DNA of 64,000 nt, taken from positions 43,963-107,962 of the forward strand of contig NZ_SSOJ01000080.1 of assembly GCF_029871205.1 (NCBI RefSeq), in the 5' to 3' direction. A program made the translations under genes and the position numbers. This stretch comes from Pseudomonas sp. BN417 (GTDB lineage: Bacteria; Pseudomonadota; Gammaproteobacteria; Pseudomonadales; Pseudomonadaceae). Every line of letters begins with the position of its first letter. The stretch's first letter is position 1. This document shows positions 1-9,146 of the stretch, one piece after another. Below the pieces are notes generated by a model that was given only the letters and a program-made list of their open reading frames with translations, searched no databases and was not told the DNA's origin.

Positions 1-1
1 A

Positions 2-316
2 GCGCGCCTGCGGGTCATCACCAATTATTTCACCCGTATGCGCTTCTGCCGCGTCGACGGGACCCTGGACCTGAAATCCAAGGAAGGCCTGGACACAGCA
101 CCGCCTGGCTTCGCGCCCTGGTTCAGCATTCCCGGACGCAAGACCCGCGGGCAGAAGATCATCTTCGGCCACTGGGCAGCCCTGGAAGGCAAATGCGACG
201 AACCCGACCTGTTCGCCCTCGACACCGGCTGCGTCTGGGGCGGCGCCATGACCCTTTTGAACATCGACAGCGGCGAGCGCCAGAGCTGCAGCTGCGAGGA
301 GAACCGCCATGAGTGA
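2..316 (+). CDS. apaH: Symmetrical bis(5'-nucleosyl)-tetraphosphatase ApaH, 3' part only
   Basis: This is the C-terminal end of ApaH, which hydrolyses diadenosine tetraphosphate to two ADP. The gene is cut by the window edge; the frame is open from base 2 to the TGA at 314-316, giving about 104 residues. The piece includes a [13 protein letters not shown] stretch, then [11 protein letters not shown] and the [12 protein letters not shown] block, the C-terminal signature of the calcineurin-like phosphatase ApaH (the final metal-ligand His region and the substrate pocket). Its stop overlaps the glpE start by 8 bases, so the two are probably co-translated. The pair apaH-glpE is the order I recall in P. 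aeruginosa. The N-terminal metal-binding half is outside the window, so integrity of the whole gene cannot be judged. Confidence 0.93.
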   Translation, partial: ARLRVITNYFTRMRFCRVDGTLDLKSKEGLDTAPPGFAPWFSIPGRKTRGQKIIFGHWAALEGKCDEPDLFALDTGCVWGGAMTLLNIDSGERQSCSCEENRHE

Positions 317-638
317 ATTCCAACGCATCCCCCCCGAGCGAGCCCAAGCCCTGCGCGAACAGGGCGCAGTGGTGGTCGACATCCGCGACCCGCAGAGCTT
401 CGCCCTCGGCCACATCAGCGGTTCGCACCACCTGGACAACCACTCCCTGGCCGATTTCATCGCCAAAGCCGACTTCGACAAGCCCCTGATCGTCTCCTGC
501 TACCACGGCAACTCCAGCCAGGGCGCAGCCGCCTATCTCGCGCATCAGGGCTTCGCCGAGGTCTACAGCCTGGATGGCGGCTTCGAGCTCTGGCGCAGCC
601 TCTACCCCGACGAAGTCGCCCAGGGCAGCGCCGACTGA
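309..638 (+). CDS. glpE: Thiosulfate sulfurtransferase GlpE (single-domain rhodanese)
   Basis: A 109-residue single rhodanese domain, the normal GlpE length. It transfers a sulfane sulfur from thiosulfate to cyanide or thiol acceptors in the cytoplasm. The active-site loop is visible as Cys64 in SCYHGNSSQ, preceded by the [15 protein letters not shown] substrate-side motif around residue 22-36. The ATG at 309 lies inside the end of apaH with GGAG-like sequence just upstream (gaggagaa), which supports this start and translational coupling. The name comes from the E. coli glp regulon, but here the neighbours are apaH and the prkA trio, so no link to glycerol metabolism is suggested. The following 285 bases to prkA contain no convincing gene and should hold the prkA promoter. 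Confidence 0.92.
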   Translation: MSEFQRIPPERAQALREQGAVVVDIRDPQSFALGHISGSHHLDNHSLADFIAKADFDKPLIVSCYHGNSSQGAAAYLAHQGFAEVYSLDGGFELWRSLYPDEVAQGSAD

Positions 639-923
639 AAATTTTTTCCGTGAGGCGCAACCCCGCGCCATCACTGGCTTAGCGCCGCCTAGCCGACGAA
701 CGGTAATCCCTTGTTATCCTTCCGTCATGCTTGACCTTGCCGATTACGAACTACTCTTAGCTCAGGCCATCCAAAAAAGGGGAGAGCCGGTCCACCGGTT
801 CCGGGCCATCGGCAGCGACCATTCAGGTGTTCTGGGGGAATTTCATCAGCCAGCTTTCGGCTGACTGCCCGCACCCGCACAACCGACCCCGCGCCGGCTT
901 CCTGTTTCCAGCGAGGTGACGTC

Positions 924-2846
924 ATGAGCATTTTCAGCCACTTCCAACAACGCTTCGAAGCGACGCGCCAGGAGGAATATACCCTCCAGGAGTATCTCGA
1001 CCTGTGCAAGCAGGACCGTAGTGCCTATGCCAGCGCAGCGGAACGCATGCTCATGGCTATCGGCGATCCGGAACTGTTGGATACTTCGCTCGACCCCCGG
1101 CTGTCGCGGATCTTCTCGAACAAGGTGATTCGCCGCTACCCGGCCTTCGCGGACTTCCATGGCATGGAAGAATGCATCGACCAGATAGTCGCCTTCTTCC
1201 GCCATGCCGCCCAGGGCCTGGAAGAGAAGAAACAGATCCTCTACCTGCTGGGCCCGGTGGGCGGCGGCAAATCGTCCCTGGCGGAGAAGCTCAAGCAGCT
1301 CATGGAGCGCGTGCCCTTCTATGTCATCAAGGGTTCGCCGGTGTTCGAGTCGCCCCTGGGGCTGTTCAACGCCGATGAGGACGGTGCCATCCTCGAAGAG
1401 GAGTACGGCATCCCGCGGCGCTACCTGCGTACGGTGATCTCGCCCTGGGCGACCAAGCGCCTGAACGAGTTCGGTGGCGACATCAGCAAGTTCCGCGTGG
1501 TCAAGCTCTACCCCTCGATCCTCAACCAGGTCGCCATCGCCAAGACCGAGCCGGGCGACGAGAACAACCAGGACATCTCGTCCCTGGTGGGCAAGGTGGA
1601 TATCCGCAAGCTCGAGGAATTCCCGCAGAACGACGCCGATGCCTACAGCTACTCGGGCGCGCTGTGCCGGGCCAACCAGGGCCTGATGGAGTTCGTCGAG
1701 ATGTTCAAGGCGCCGATCAAGGTGCTGCACCCGCTGCTGACCGCCACCCAGGAAGGCAACTACAACAGCACCGAGGGTCTGGGCGGATTGCCGTTCAGCG
1801 GCATCATCCTGGCCCACTCCAACGAATCGGAATGGCACAGCTTCCGTAACAACAAGAACAACGAAGCCTTCATCGACCGTATCTACATCGTAAAGGTCCC
1901 CTACTGCCTGCGGGTCGCCGACGAGATCAAGATCTACGACAAGCTGCTGGTCGGCAGCTCGTTGGCCCACGCCCACTGCGCGCCGGACACCCTGCGCATG
2001 CTGGCGCAGTTCTCCGCGCTGTCCCGCCTGAAGGAGCCGGAGAACTCGAACATCTACTCGAAGATGCGCGTCTACGACGGCGAGAACCTCAAGGACACCG
2101 ATCCCAAGGCCAAGTCGATCCAGGAATACCGCGATTCCGCAGGCGTGGACGAAGGCATGAACGGCCTGTCGACCCGCTTCGCCTTCAAGATCCTCTCCAA
2201 GGTGTTCAACTTCGACCCCCATGAAGTGGCGGCCAACCCGGTGCACCTGCTCTATGTGCTGGAGCAGCAGATCGAGCAGGAACAGTTCCCGGCCGAAACC
2301 CGCGAACGCTACCTGCGCTACATCAAGGAATACCTGGCGCCACGCTACATCGAGTTCATCGGCAAGGAGATCCAGACCGCCTACCTCGAATCCTACAGCG
2401 AGTATGGCCAGAACATCTTCGACCGCTACGTGCTCTATGCCGACTTCTGGATCCAGGACCAGGAGTATCGCGACCCGGAAACCGGCGAGATCCTCAACCG
2501 CGTGGCGTTGAACGAGGAGCTCGAGAAGATCGAGAAGCCGGCCGGCATCAGCAACCCGAAGGACTTCCGCAACGAGATCGTCAACTTCGTACTGCGTGCC
2601 CGGGCCAACAACAACGGCAAGAACCCCAGCTGGCTCAGCTACGAGAAGCTGCGGGTGGTGATCGAGAAGAAAATGTTCTCCAACACCGAAGACCTGTTGC
2701 CGGTCATCAGTTTCAATGCCAAGGGCAGCAAGGAGGAGCAGCAGAAACACAACGACTTCGTCAAACGCATGGTCGAGCGCGGCTATACGGAGAAACAGGT
2801 ACGCCTGCTGTCCGAATGGTACCTGCGGGTACGCAAGTCGCAGTAA
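924..2846 (+). CDS. prkA: PrkA family serine protein kinase (YeaG)
   Basis: A 640-residue PrkA/YeaG protein, full family length. The N-terminal AAA-type module carries a Walker A loop GPVGGGKSS at residues 110-118; the C-terminal PrkA domain occupies about residues 390-640. Family members autophosphorylate and act in stationary-phase and nutrient stress; Pseudomonas substrates are not established. The ATG at 924 follows gaggtgac, a suitable ribosome binding site. Downstream are yeaH (98-base gap with a large stem-loop) and spoVR (13-base gap), the conserved trio prkA-yeaH-spoVR that usually behaves as one stress-induced unit. I could not pick out a clear -24/-12 or -35/-10 promoter in the 285 bases upstream. 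Family assignment is certain; physiological role is inferred from relatives. Confidence 0.95.
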   Translation: MSIFSHFQQRFEATRQEEYTLQEYLDLCKQDRSAYASAAERMLMAIGDPELLDTSLDPRLSRIFSNKVIRRYPAFADFHGMEECIDQIVAFFRHAAQGLEEKKQILYLLGPVGGGKSSLAEKLKQLMERVPFYVIKGSPVFESPLGLFNADEDGAILEEEYGIPRRYLRTVISPWATKRLNEFGGDISKFRVVKLYPSILNQVAIAKTEPGDENNQDISSLVGKVDIRKLEEFPQNDADAYSYSGALCRANQGLMEFVEMFKAPIKVLHPLLTATQEGNYNSTEGLGGLPFSGIILAHSNESEWHSFRNNKNNEAFIDRIYIVKVPYCLRVADEIKIYDKLLVGSSLAHAHCAPDTLRMLAQFSALSRLKEPENSNIYSKMRVYDGENLKDTDPKAKSIQEYRDSAGVDEGMNGLSTRFAFKILSKVFNFDPHEVAANPVHLLYVLEQQIEQEQFPAETRERYLRYIKEYLAPRYIEFIGKEIQTAYLESYSEYGQNIFDRYVLYADFWIQDQEYRDPETGEILNRVALNEELEKIEKPAGISNPKDFRNEIVNFVLRARANNNGKNPSWLSYEKLRVVIEKKMFSNTEDLLPVISFNAKGSKEEQQKHNDFVKRMVERGYTEKQVRLLSEWYLRVRKSQ

Positions 2847-2858
2847 AACAGTCTCAAG

Positions 2859-2922
2859 CTGCAAGCCTGGAGCAAGCCCGTCGGAGGCGCCGTCTCGCAC
2901 GGCGTCTCCTGCGCCTTGCAGC
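2859..2922 (+). other. Large stem-loop between prkA and yeaH
   Basis: The prkA-yeaH gap holds an inverted repeat: gctgcaag at 2859-2866 pairs with cttgcagc at 2915-2922, and inside it GGAGGCGCCGT (2883-2893) pairs with ACGGCGTCTCC (2899-2909) with one mismatch around a short loop. There is no following T-run, so it is not a simple intrinsic terminator. It could be an RNA processing or stability element that sets different yields of PrkA and YeaH, or a genomic repeat remnant. It ends 22 bases before the yeaH start codon and does not cover its ribosome binding site. Confidence 0.55.
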
Positions 2923-2944
2923 CTGAAACTCCCCGGAGGGGTCT

Positions 2945-4216
2945 ATGAGCTACGTCATCGACAGGCGTCTGAACGGTAAGAACAAGAGCACGGTGAACCG
3001 CCAGCGGTTCCTGCGGCGTTACCGCGAGCACATCAAGAAGGCCGTGGAGGAGGCCGTGAGCCGCCGTTCCATCACCGATATGGAGCATGGCGAGCAGATC
3101 AGCATTCCCGGCCGCGATATCGACGAGCCCGTCCTGCACCACGGCCGCGGTGGGCGGCAGACCATAGTCCACCCTGGGAACAAGGAATTCACCGCGGGCG
3201 ACCGCATCCCCCGCCCCTCCGGCGGCGGTGGCGGACGTGGCGGCGGCAAGGCGAGCAACAGCGGCGAAGGCATGGACGACTTCGTCTTCCAGATCACCCA
3301 GGAAGAATTCCTCGACTTCATGTTCGAGGACCTCGAACTGCCCAACCTGGTCAAACGCCACCTCAGTGGTGCCGACACCTTCAAGACGGTGCGCGCCGGC
3401 ATCAGCAACGAAGGCAGCCCATCGCGCATCAATATCGTCCGTACCCTGCGCTCGGCCCATGCCCGGCGCATCGCCCTCTCGGGCAGCAGCCGCAGCAAGC
3501 TCAAGGAAGCCAAGGAGGAACTGGAGCGGCTCAAGCGCGAAGAGCCGGACAACTTCAGCGATATCCAGGAACTTGAAGCTGAAATTGCCAAACTTCGCGC
3601 CAGAATCGAGCGCGTTCCCTACCTCGACACCTTCGACCTCAAGTACAACCTGCTGGTCAAGCAACCCAACCCGTCGTCCAAGGCGGTGATGTTCTGCCTG
3701 ATGGACGTCTCCGGCTCCATGACGCAGGCGACCAAGGACATCGCCAAGCGCTTCTTCATCCTGCTCTACCTGTTCCTCAAGCGGAACTACGACAAGATCG
3801 AGGTCGTCTTCATCCGCCACCACACCAGCGCCCGCGAGGTGGACGAGGAAGAGTTCTTCTACTCCCGGGAAACCGGCGGCACCATCGTTTCCAGCGCGCT
3901 CAAGCTGATGCAGGAAATCATGGCCGAGCGCTATCCCATCAATGAATGGAATATCTACGCAGCCCAGGCATCGGACGGCGACAACTGGAATGACGATTCA
4001 CCCATCTGCAGGGATATCCTGATCAAGCAGATCATGCCGTTCGTGCAGTACTACACCTACGTCGAGATCACCCCGCGCGAGCACCAGGCGCTGTGGTACG
4101 AGTACGAACAGGTCTGCGAGACGTTCGACGATACCTTCGCCCAGCAACAGATCGTCTCGGCGGCGGATATCTACCCGGTGTTCCGCGAACTCTTCCAGCG
4201 CCGGCTGGTGACCTGA
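2945..4216 (+). CDS. yeaH: YeaH/YhbH family protein (DUF444, von Willebrand A-like)
   Basis: A 423-residue DUF444 protein of the normal size. A glycine-rich linker (about residues 92-101) separates an N-terminal region from a predicted coiled coil (about 184-224, rich in Lys and Glu), followed by a VWA-like fold whose MIDAS start DVSGSMT begins at Asp254. The family always sits next to the PrkA kinase and SpoVR and is assumed to act with them; no enzymatic activity is known. The ATG at 2945 has a strong ribosome binding site (ggaggg, 2936-2940). It ends 13 bases before spoVR, which argues for one transcript. Function beyond this association is unknown. Confidence 0.93.
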   Translation: MSYVIDRRLNGKNKSTVNRQRFLRRYREHIKKAVEEAVSRRSITDMEHGEQISIPGRDIDEPVLHHGRGGRQTIVHPGNKEFTAGDRIPRPSGGGGGRGGGKASNSGEGMDDFVFQITQEEFLDFMFEDLELPNLVKRHLSGADTFKTVRAGISNEGSPSRINIVRTLRSAHARRIALSGSSRSKLKEAKEELERLKREEPDNFSDIQELEAEIAKLRARIERVPYLDTFDLKYNLLVKQPNPSSKAVMFCLMDVSGSMTQATKDIAKRFFILLYLFLKRNYDKIEVVFIRHHTSAREVDEEEFFYSRETGGTIVSSALKLMQEIMAERYPINEWNIYAAQASDGDNWNDDSPICRDILIKQIMPFVQYYTYVEITPREHQALWYEYEQVCETFDDTFAQQQIVSAADIYPVFRELFQRRLVT

Positions 4217-4229
4217 GGGGAGGCGTGCC

Positions 4230-5795
4230 ATGACTGCCAGCAAGAAGGAACGCAAACCGATTTCCACGGGGTCCGAATGGACCTTCGACCTGATCCGCGC
4301 CTACGACCGCGAAATCAGCCGGATTGCCGAGCGCTACGCGCTGGACACCTATCCGAACCAGATCGAGGTGATCAGCGCCGAGCAGATGATGGATGCCTAT
4401 GCCTCTGTCGGCATGCCCCTGGGCTACCACCACTGGTCCTACGGCAAGCACTTCCTCGCCACCGAGAAAAGCTATTCCCGCGGCCAGATGGGCCTGGCCT
4501 ACGAAATCGTCATCAACTCCGACCCCTGCATCGCCTACCTGATGGAGGAGAACACCATCACCATGCAGGCCCTGGTGATCGCCCACGCCTGCTATGGCCA
4601 CAACAGCTTCTTCAAGGGCAACTACCTGTTCCGCACCTGGACCGACGCCAGCTCCATCATCGACTACCTGGTGTTCGCCAAGCAGTACATCATGCAGTGC
4701 GAGGAGCGCCACGGCATCGACGCCGTGGAAGACCTGCTGGACTCCTGCCACGCCCTGATGAACTACGGCGTCGATCGATACAAGCGGCCCTACCCGATAT
4801 CCGCCGAGGAGGAACGGCGCCGGCAGAAAGACCGCGAGGAACACCTGCAGAAGCAGATCAACGACCTCTGGCGCACCATTCCCAAGGGATCCGGCAAGGG
4901 TGGCGACAAGGACAACCAGCGCTTCCCGGTGGAACCCCAGGAAAACATCCTCTACTTCCTCGAGAAGCACGCCCCGCTGCTGGAGCCCTGGCAACGTGAG
5001 GTAGTGCGCATCGTGCGCAAGATCGCCCAGTACTTCTATCCGCAGCGCCAGACCCAGGTGATGAACGAAGGCTGGGCCACCTTCTGGCACTACACCCTGA
5101 TGAACGACCTGTACGACGAAGGCCTGGTCACCGACGGCTTCATGATGGAATTCCTCCAGTCGCACACCAGCGTCATCTACCAGCCAGGCTTCGACAGCCC
5201 CTACTACAGCGGGATCAACCCTTACACCCTGGGCTTCGCCATGTACCGCGACATCCGCCGCATCTGCGAAGAGCCCACCGAGGAGGACAAGCGCTGGTTC
5301 CCCGACATCGCCGGCAGCGACTGGCTTTCCACCCTCAAGTTCGCGATGAGCAGCTTCAAGGACGAAAGCTTCATCCTGCAATTCCTCTCGCCCAAGGTGA
5401 TCCGGGATCTCAAGCTGTTCAGCATCCTCGACGACGACCAGAAGGACGAACTGCTGGTGCCGGCCATCCATGACGAGCAGGGCTACCGGCTGATCCGCGA
5501 GACACTCGCGGCCCAGTACAACCTCGGCAACCGCGAGCCCAACGTGCAGATCTGGAGCGTCGACCGGCGCGGCGACCGCTCGCTGACCCTGCGCCACCAG
5601 CAGCACGACCGCAAACCCCTGGGCGAATCCACCGAGGAAGTGCTCCGCCACTTGCACCGCCTCTGGGGCTTCGACATTCACCTGGAAACCCGCCAGGGCG
5701 AGCAGATTACCGGGAGCCACCACGTCCCCCCAAAGGGGGAACGCACTGAGGACGGGGAATACCCGCGCCTGGACCTGATCATTCCGCCCATTTGA
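4230..5795 (+). CDS. SpoVR family protein (YcgB)
   Basis: A 521-residue SpoVR/YcgB protein, close to the length of E. coli YcgB. In Bacillus the name-giving protein affects spore cortex formation, but in proteobacteria the family travels with PrkA and YeaH and its function is unresolved. The start at 4230 is preceded by gaggggaggcg, a good ribosome binding site, and lies 13 bases after yeaH. Recognisable family segments include the GYHHWSYGKHF block near the N terminus, the AHACYGHNSFFKGNY block and the MNEGWATFWHYTLMNDLYD block, the last reminiscent of a metal-binding His/Glu cluster. The last residues are encoded by a short G/C-run-rich stretch (5720-5760). It is the third member of the prkA operon. 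Confidence 0.93.
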   Translation: MTASKKERKPISTGSEWTFDLIRAYDREISRIAERYALDTYPNQIEVISAEQMMDAYASVGMPLGYHHWSYGKHFLATEKSYSRGQMGLAYEIVINSDPCIAYLMEENTITMQALVIAHACYGHNSFFKGNYLFRTWTDASSIIDYLVFAKQYIMQCEERHGIDAVEDLLDSCHALMNYGVDRYKRPYPISAEEERRRQKDREEHLQKQINDLWRTIPKGSGKGGDKDNQRFPVEPQENILYFLEKHAPLLEPWQREVVRIVRKIAQYFYPQRQTQVMNEGWATFWHYTLMNDLYDEGLVTDGFMMEFLQSHTSVIYQPGFDSPYYSGINPYTLGFAMYRDIRRICEEPTEEDKRWFPDIAGSDWLSTLKFAMSSFKDESFILQFLSPKVIRDLKLFSILDDDQKDELLVPAIHDEQGYRLIRETLAAQYNLGNREPNVQIWSVDRRGDRSLTLRHQQHDRKPLGESTEEVLRHLHRLWGFDIHLETRQGEQITGSHHVPPKGERTEDGEYPRLDLIIPPI

Positions 5796-5860
5796 TCGGT
5801 TGACCGCATGCCCGGCCGACGCCGAGCATGCGACTCAACCACTATGGGAGCCGTCCTCAG

Positions 5861-6370
5861 ATGCGTCTGTTCTCCGTCCTGCTGCTGTGCCTGGCCCTGG
5901 CCACCTGCGCCAGCCCGATCCCGCAGATCCGCGTCCTGCAGCCGGCCCATCCCGACCTGGCGGGTCGCGGCACCTTCGAGCTGGTCTCCCCGGAACAGGC
6001 CGTGGAGGGCGAACTGCCCTACCGCGAACGCTACGCCCAACTCGCCCCGCTGATCCGTCAGGGCCTGGCAAGCCGTGGCTACCAGGCCGCCAACGAGGCC
6101 CAGCTGCGGGTCTACTACTGGCTGGCGGTGAGCGACACGCCGCTTGAGTTCAAGGTCGACCAGGCACCGCCCAGCCCTCTCGGCCCCTACCAGGCCATCC
6201 ATCGACTGCGCGATGAAACCGGCACCTTGCGACTGCGCCTGACCGACCCGGCCGGCCAGGTGCTCTGGGAGGGCCTGGCCATCACCGGCCTCAGCCCTTC
6301 GCGCGACAGCGCCGAGCTGCTGGCGAGCGCCGTGCGCGCACTGATCGAGCAACTCCCCGCAGCCCGCTAG
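5861..6370 (+). CDS. Probable lipoprotein, DUF4136-like
   Basis: A 169-residue predicted secreted or outer-membrane protein. The N terminus [18 protein letters not shown] looks like a lipoprotein signal peptide with Cys17, although Thr at -1 is unusual for a lipobox. The remainder ([21 protein letters not shown], then a beta-rich segment and [10 protein letters not shown]) resembles the DUF4136 pattern in which a short lipoprotein ends in an aromatic-rich sheet. I prefer the ATG at 5861, with gggag ten bases upstream, over the in-frame ATG at 5828, which would add 11 residues and spoil the signal peptide. It lies 32 bases before cca and could be co-transcribed. A hypothetical gene occupies the same place in P. 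aeruginosa as I recall. Function unknown. Confidence 0.75.
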   Translation: MRLFSVLLLCLALATCASPIPQIRVLQPAHPDLAGRGTFELVSPEQAVEGELPYRERYAQLAPLIRQGLASRGYQAANEAQLRVYYWLAVSDTPLEFKVDQAPPSPLGPYQAIHRLRDETGTLRLRLTDPAGQVLWEGLAITGLSPSRDSAELLASAVRALIEQLPAAR

Positions 6371-6402
6371 GCTGCTATCCTCCGCAGCCACGGAGGCAAG
6401 CC

Positions 6403-7635
6403 ATGCAGATATACAAAGTTGGCGGCGCAGTACGCGACCGCCTGTTGGGACGCCCGGTTACCGAGAACGACTGGGTGGTAGTAGGTGCCACCGCCGAAGA
6501 GATGCTCGAACAGGGCTACCGCCCGGTGGGTGCCGATTTCCCGGTATTCCTCCATCCGCAGAGCGGCGAGGAGTACGCCCTGGCGCGCACCGAGCGCAAG
6601 AGCGGCCGCGGCTACGGCGGCTTCACCTTCTTCGCCAGCCCTGACGTGACCCTGGAGCAGGACCTGACCCGCCGCGACCTCACGGTCAACGCCATGGCCG
6701 AGGACGACCAGGGCAATCTGATCGACCCCTACGGCGGCCGGCAGGACCTCGAGGCCAGGCGGCTGCGCCATGTCTCCCCCGCCTTCGCCGAAGACCCCCT
6801 GCGCGTGCTGCGGGTGGCACGTTTTGCCGCGCGCTACGCGCCGCTGGGGTTCCGGGTGGCGGAGGAAACCCTGGAGCTGATGCGGCGCATCGCCGAATCC
6901 GGCGAGCTGGACGCCCTGACGCCAGAACGCAGCTGGAAGGAAATCTCCCGTGCCCTCATGGAGCCGCGCCCGGACGTGTTCATCCAGGTCCTGCGCGAAT
7001 GCGGCGCCCTCGCCGCCTGGCTACCCGAACTGGACTGCCTGTTCGGCGTCCCCCAGCCGGAGAAGCACCACCCCGAGGTGGATTCCGGCGTGCACGTACT
7101 GGCCGTACTGCGCCAATGCGCGGAACACCACCAACCGCTCACCGTGCGCTGGGCCTGCCTGCTGCACGACCTGGGCAAGGGCCTGACCCCGGAAGACGAG
7201 TTGCCGCAGCATATCGCCCACGAAAAGCGCGGCCTCAAGCTGATCAAGGCGGTGAACGAGCGCTGCAAGGCTCCGCGCGACTGCCAGGAACTGGCCTTGC
7301 TGGTTGGCGAGTACCACACCCACGCCCATCGGGCCCTGGAGCTGCGCGCCTCGACGCTGCTGGAGCTGCTGCAGAGCTTCGACGTCTACCGCCGCCCCCA
7401 GCGCTTCGAGGAATTCGTCGCCGCCAGCGAGATGGACGCCCGTGGCCGTACCGGCCTGGAGCAGCGCGACTATCCCCAGGCGGCCTACCTGCTGGGCGCA
7501 GCCGCTGCCGCCCGTGCGGTCGCGGTGCAACCGCTGCTGGAAAAAGGCTTGAAAGGCGCGGAACTGGGCGAGGCGCTCAAAGGCGAACGCCTCAAGGCGC
7601 TCAAGGCCTACAAGGAAGCGGGCGGGAAGGCCTGA
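6403..7635 (+). CDS. cca: Multifunctional CCA-adding enzyme (tRNA nucleotidyltransferase / phosphohydrolase)
   Basis: A 410-residue CCA enzyme of the gammaproteobacterial multifunctional type. It repairs or adds the 3' CCA of tRNA without a nucleic acid template. The nucleotidyltransferase head shows [11 protein letters not shown] (residues 6-16) and the acidic pair Glu21/Asp23 in ENDWVVVG; E-x-D instead of D-x-D is usual in Pseudomonas. The [10 protein letters not shown] motif follows. A C-terminal HD domain with His255-Asp256 in LLHDLGKG gives the 2',3'-cyclic phosphodiesterase and phosphatase activities. The start ATG at 6403 follows ggaggcaagcc. The last 28 bases overlap the convergent folK 3' end, so the two mRNAs share antisense sequence. 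Confidence 0.96.
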   Translation: MQIYKVGGAVRDRLLGRPVTENDWVVVGATAEEMLEQGYRPVGADFPVFLHPQSGEEYALARTERKSGRGYGGFTFFASPDVTLEQDLTRRDLTVNAMAEDDQGNLIDPYGGRQDLEARRLRHVSPAFAEDPLRVLRVARFAARYAPLGFRVAEETLELMRRIAESGELDALTPERSWKEISRALMEPRPDVFIQVLRECGALAAWLPELDCLFGVPQPEKHHPEVDSGVHVLAVLRQCAEHHQPLTVRWACLLHDLGKGLTPEDELPQHIAHEKRGLKLIKAVNERCKAPRDCQELALLVGEYHTHAHRALELRASTLLELLQSFDVYRRPQRFEEFVAASEMDARGRTGLEQRDYPQAAYLLGAAAAARAVAVQPLLEKGLKGAELGEALKGERLKALKAYKEAGGKA

Positions 7636-8150
7636 CGCAGGGCCGGCGGCGTCAGCTCGGCACCGCGCCAGACGAAGGACGCCGGCCAGAGCGCCTGCTG
7701 GATGCTGGACGATTGCCAGAGCTCGGCGAAAGTCTTCCCTGCGCCCGGATGCCGCGCTTCAGGCGCCAGCAGCGCCAGGGGCCAGAGCACGAAGGCATTC
7801 TTCAGCACTTCGGCGCGCGGCAGTACCAGGCCATCGAAGTTACCGACCCGGTCGCCGTAGAAGAGCACGTCGATATCCAGCGGCAGGCCCTTGCGGCCGG
7901 GCGCATAGCGGCCGTTGTCGGCCTCGATCACCTTCAATCGGCGATCCAGTTCATGCAGCGGCAGGTCGGTGCGGGCGGAGACCACCAGGTTGAAGAAGTG
8001 CCCGCTCTTGATACCCACGGCCTGGCTCTCGAACACCGGCGAGCACTGCATGTCATGAAGGAATTCGGCCAGGGCTTCGAGCCCGGCGGTCAGGTTGCGC
8101 TCGCGCTCGATATTGCTGCCGAGGCCGAGGTAGATAGGCGTCAGCGACAT
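7608..8150 (-). CDS. folK: 2-amino-4-hydroxy-6-hydroxymethyldihydropteridine pyrophosphokinase FolK
   Basis: A 180-residue HPPK. It transfers pyrophosphate from ATP to 6-hydroxymethyl-7,8-dihydropterin in folate synthesis. The start [15 protein letters not shown] is the N-terminal family signature, and [14 protein letters not shown] (about residues 89-102) is the catalytic DxD loop that binds the two Mg ions. The start codon lies inside folB (10-base overlap), so translation is coupled to it; folB acts two steps earlier in the pathway. The C terminus, after about residue 160, extends in a proline- and alanine-rich tail into the 3' end of cca on the opposite strand. Confidence 0.95.
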   Translation of the reverse strand: MSLTPIYLGLGSNIERERNLTAGLEALAEFLHDMQCSPVFESQAVGIKSGHFFNLVVSARTDLPLHELDRRLKVIEADNGRYAPGRKGLPLDIDVLFYGDRVGNFDGLVLPRAEVLKNAFVLWPLALLAPEARHPGAGKTFAELWQSSSIQQALWPASFVWRGAELTPPALRQAFPPASL

Positions 8151-8494
8151 CCGCGCTCGATCTCCACACCGACACTGCTGGCCGCGGGCACGGCGCCAGG
8201 CTTGTGCAGCTTCAGGCGAACCCAGGGGATATCGAACTCGGCCATGAGCACCGCGACCAGGCGCTCGGCGAAGGTCTCCACCAGCAGAAACTGCGCCTCG
8301 GCGGCGAATGCCTGAATGCGCTGGGACACGGCCGCATAGTCGAGCGCCTTGTCGAGGTCATCGCCCTCGGCGGCGGGACGGTTATCCCAACCCAGCTGCA
8401 GGTCAAGGCGCAGGCATTGGCGAATGCTGCGCTCCCAGTCATAGGCACCGATTACGGTGTCGACTTCCAGACCCTCGATGAAAACCGTGTCCAC
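8141..8494 (-). CDS. folB: Dihydroneopterin aldolase FolB
   Basis: A 117-residue FolB, which cleaves 7,8-dihydroneopterin to 6-hydroxymethyl-7,8-dihydropterin and glycolaldehyde. The family start [21 protein letters not shown] is intact, with the glutamate of the YDWER segment and the [10 protein letters not shown] segment typical of the octameric aldolase. It is upstream of and overlaps folK by 10 bases, forming a two-gene folate unit. The start at 8494 faces plsY, whose start is at 8546, so the 51 bases between must hold two divergent promoters or one of the genes starts from sequence within the other. Family placement is confident. Confidence 0.94.
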   Translation of the reverse strand: MDTVFIEGLEVDTVIGAYDWERSIRQCLRLDLQLGWDNRPAAEGDDLDKALDYAAVSQRIQAFAAEAQFLLVETFAERLVAVLMAEFDIPWVRLKLHKPGAVPAASSVGVEIERGCR

Positions 8495-8545
8495 GTCAGT
8501 GCTGCCCCGCTAGAATCGGGACTTCCTCGCCCCGGAATGGAAACC

Positions 8546-9115
8546 ATGTTTTGGCTGCTGGCGACTCTCGCCTACCTGCTCGGATCGTTGTCCTTCGCCA
8601 TTCTGCTCAGCCGTCTGTTCGGCACGGGCGACCCGCGTGCCCAGGGCTCTGGCAACCCTGGTGCCACCAACATGCTGCGGGTGGCGGGAAAGAAGCTTGC
8701 GATCCTGACCCTGCTCGGCGACCTGTGCAAAGGCCTGCTGCCCGTGCTGGTCGCCCATCTTTGCGGCCTGAGCATCCAGCAGCAGGCCTGGATCGGCCTC
8801 GCCGCAGTGCTCGGGCACCTGTATCCCCTGTACTTCCGTTTCCGTGGTGGCAAGGGCGTCGCCACTGCGGCCGGCATGCTGCTCGGGCTTTACCCCCCGG
8901 CTGCCTTGCTGGCCATCTGCGCCTGGCTGCTGACCTTCTACCTGACCCGCACCAGTTCCCTCGCAGCGCTGATCGCCACGCCACTGACCCTGCCGCTCCT
9001 GGCCTGGCAACAACCCGGCGCGCTCCTGCCAATGACGGTACTCACCGGACTCATCGTCTGGCGTCATCGCGGCAATCTACGCGACCTTTTCGCCGGACGC
9101 GAACGGCATTTCTGA
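8546..9115 (+). CDS. plsY: Acyl-phosphate:glycerol-3-phosphate acyltransferase PlsY
   Basis: A 189-residue inner-membrane acyltransferase that makes lysophosphatidic acid from acyl-phosphate and glycerol-3-phosphate, the first acylation in phospholipid synthesis. Five hydrophobic segments are visible. Family motifs are SGNPGATN (residues 35-42), which builds the glycerol-phosphate pocket, and GGKGVAT (101-107). I chose the ATG at 8546 ([14 protein letters not shown]), because family members begin directly with this hydrophobic helix; an in-frame ATG at 8537 would add three residues. Divergent from folB and convergent with tsaD, as in P. aeruginosa. Confidence 0.95.
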   Translation: MFWLLATLAYLLGSLSFAILLSRLFGTGDPRAQGSGNPGATNMLRVAGKKLAILTLLGDLCKGLLPVLVAHLCGLSIQQQAWIGLAAVLGHLYPLYFRFRGGKGVATAAGMLLGLYPPAALLAICAWLLTFYLTRTSSLAALIATPLTLPLLAWQQPGALLPMTVLTGLIVWRHRGNLRDLFAGRERHF

Positions 9116-9146
9116 ATAGCTGGAGTGAAAACGGCTCAACCGGCCG

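Noticed and set aside
727..864. 45-codon frame between glpE and prkA
   Set aside because: Codon use is unlike neighbours, no ribosome binding site, no family recognised. More likely the prkA control region.
846..2900. 684-codon open frame on the minus strand opposite prkA
   Set aside because: It is the shadow of high-GC codon usage in prkA. The translation is rich in Leu/Val/Gly/His without a recognisable domain. Similar long antisense frames opposite rmcA, spoVR and the TonB receptor were dropped for the same reason.
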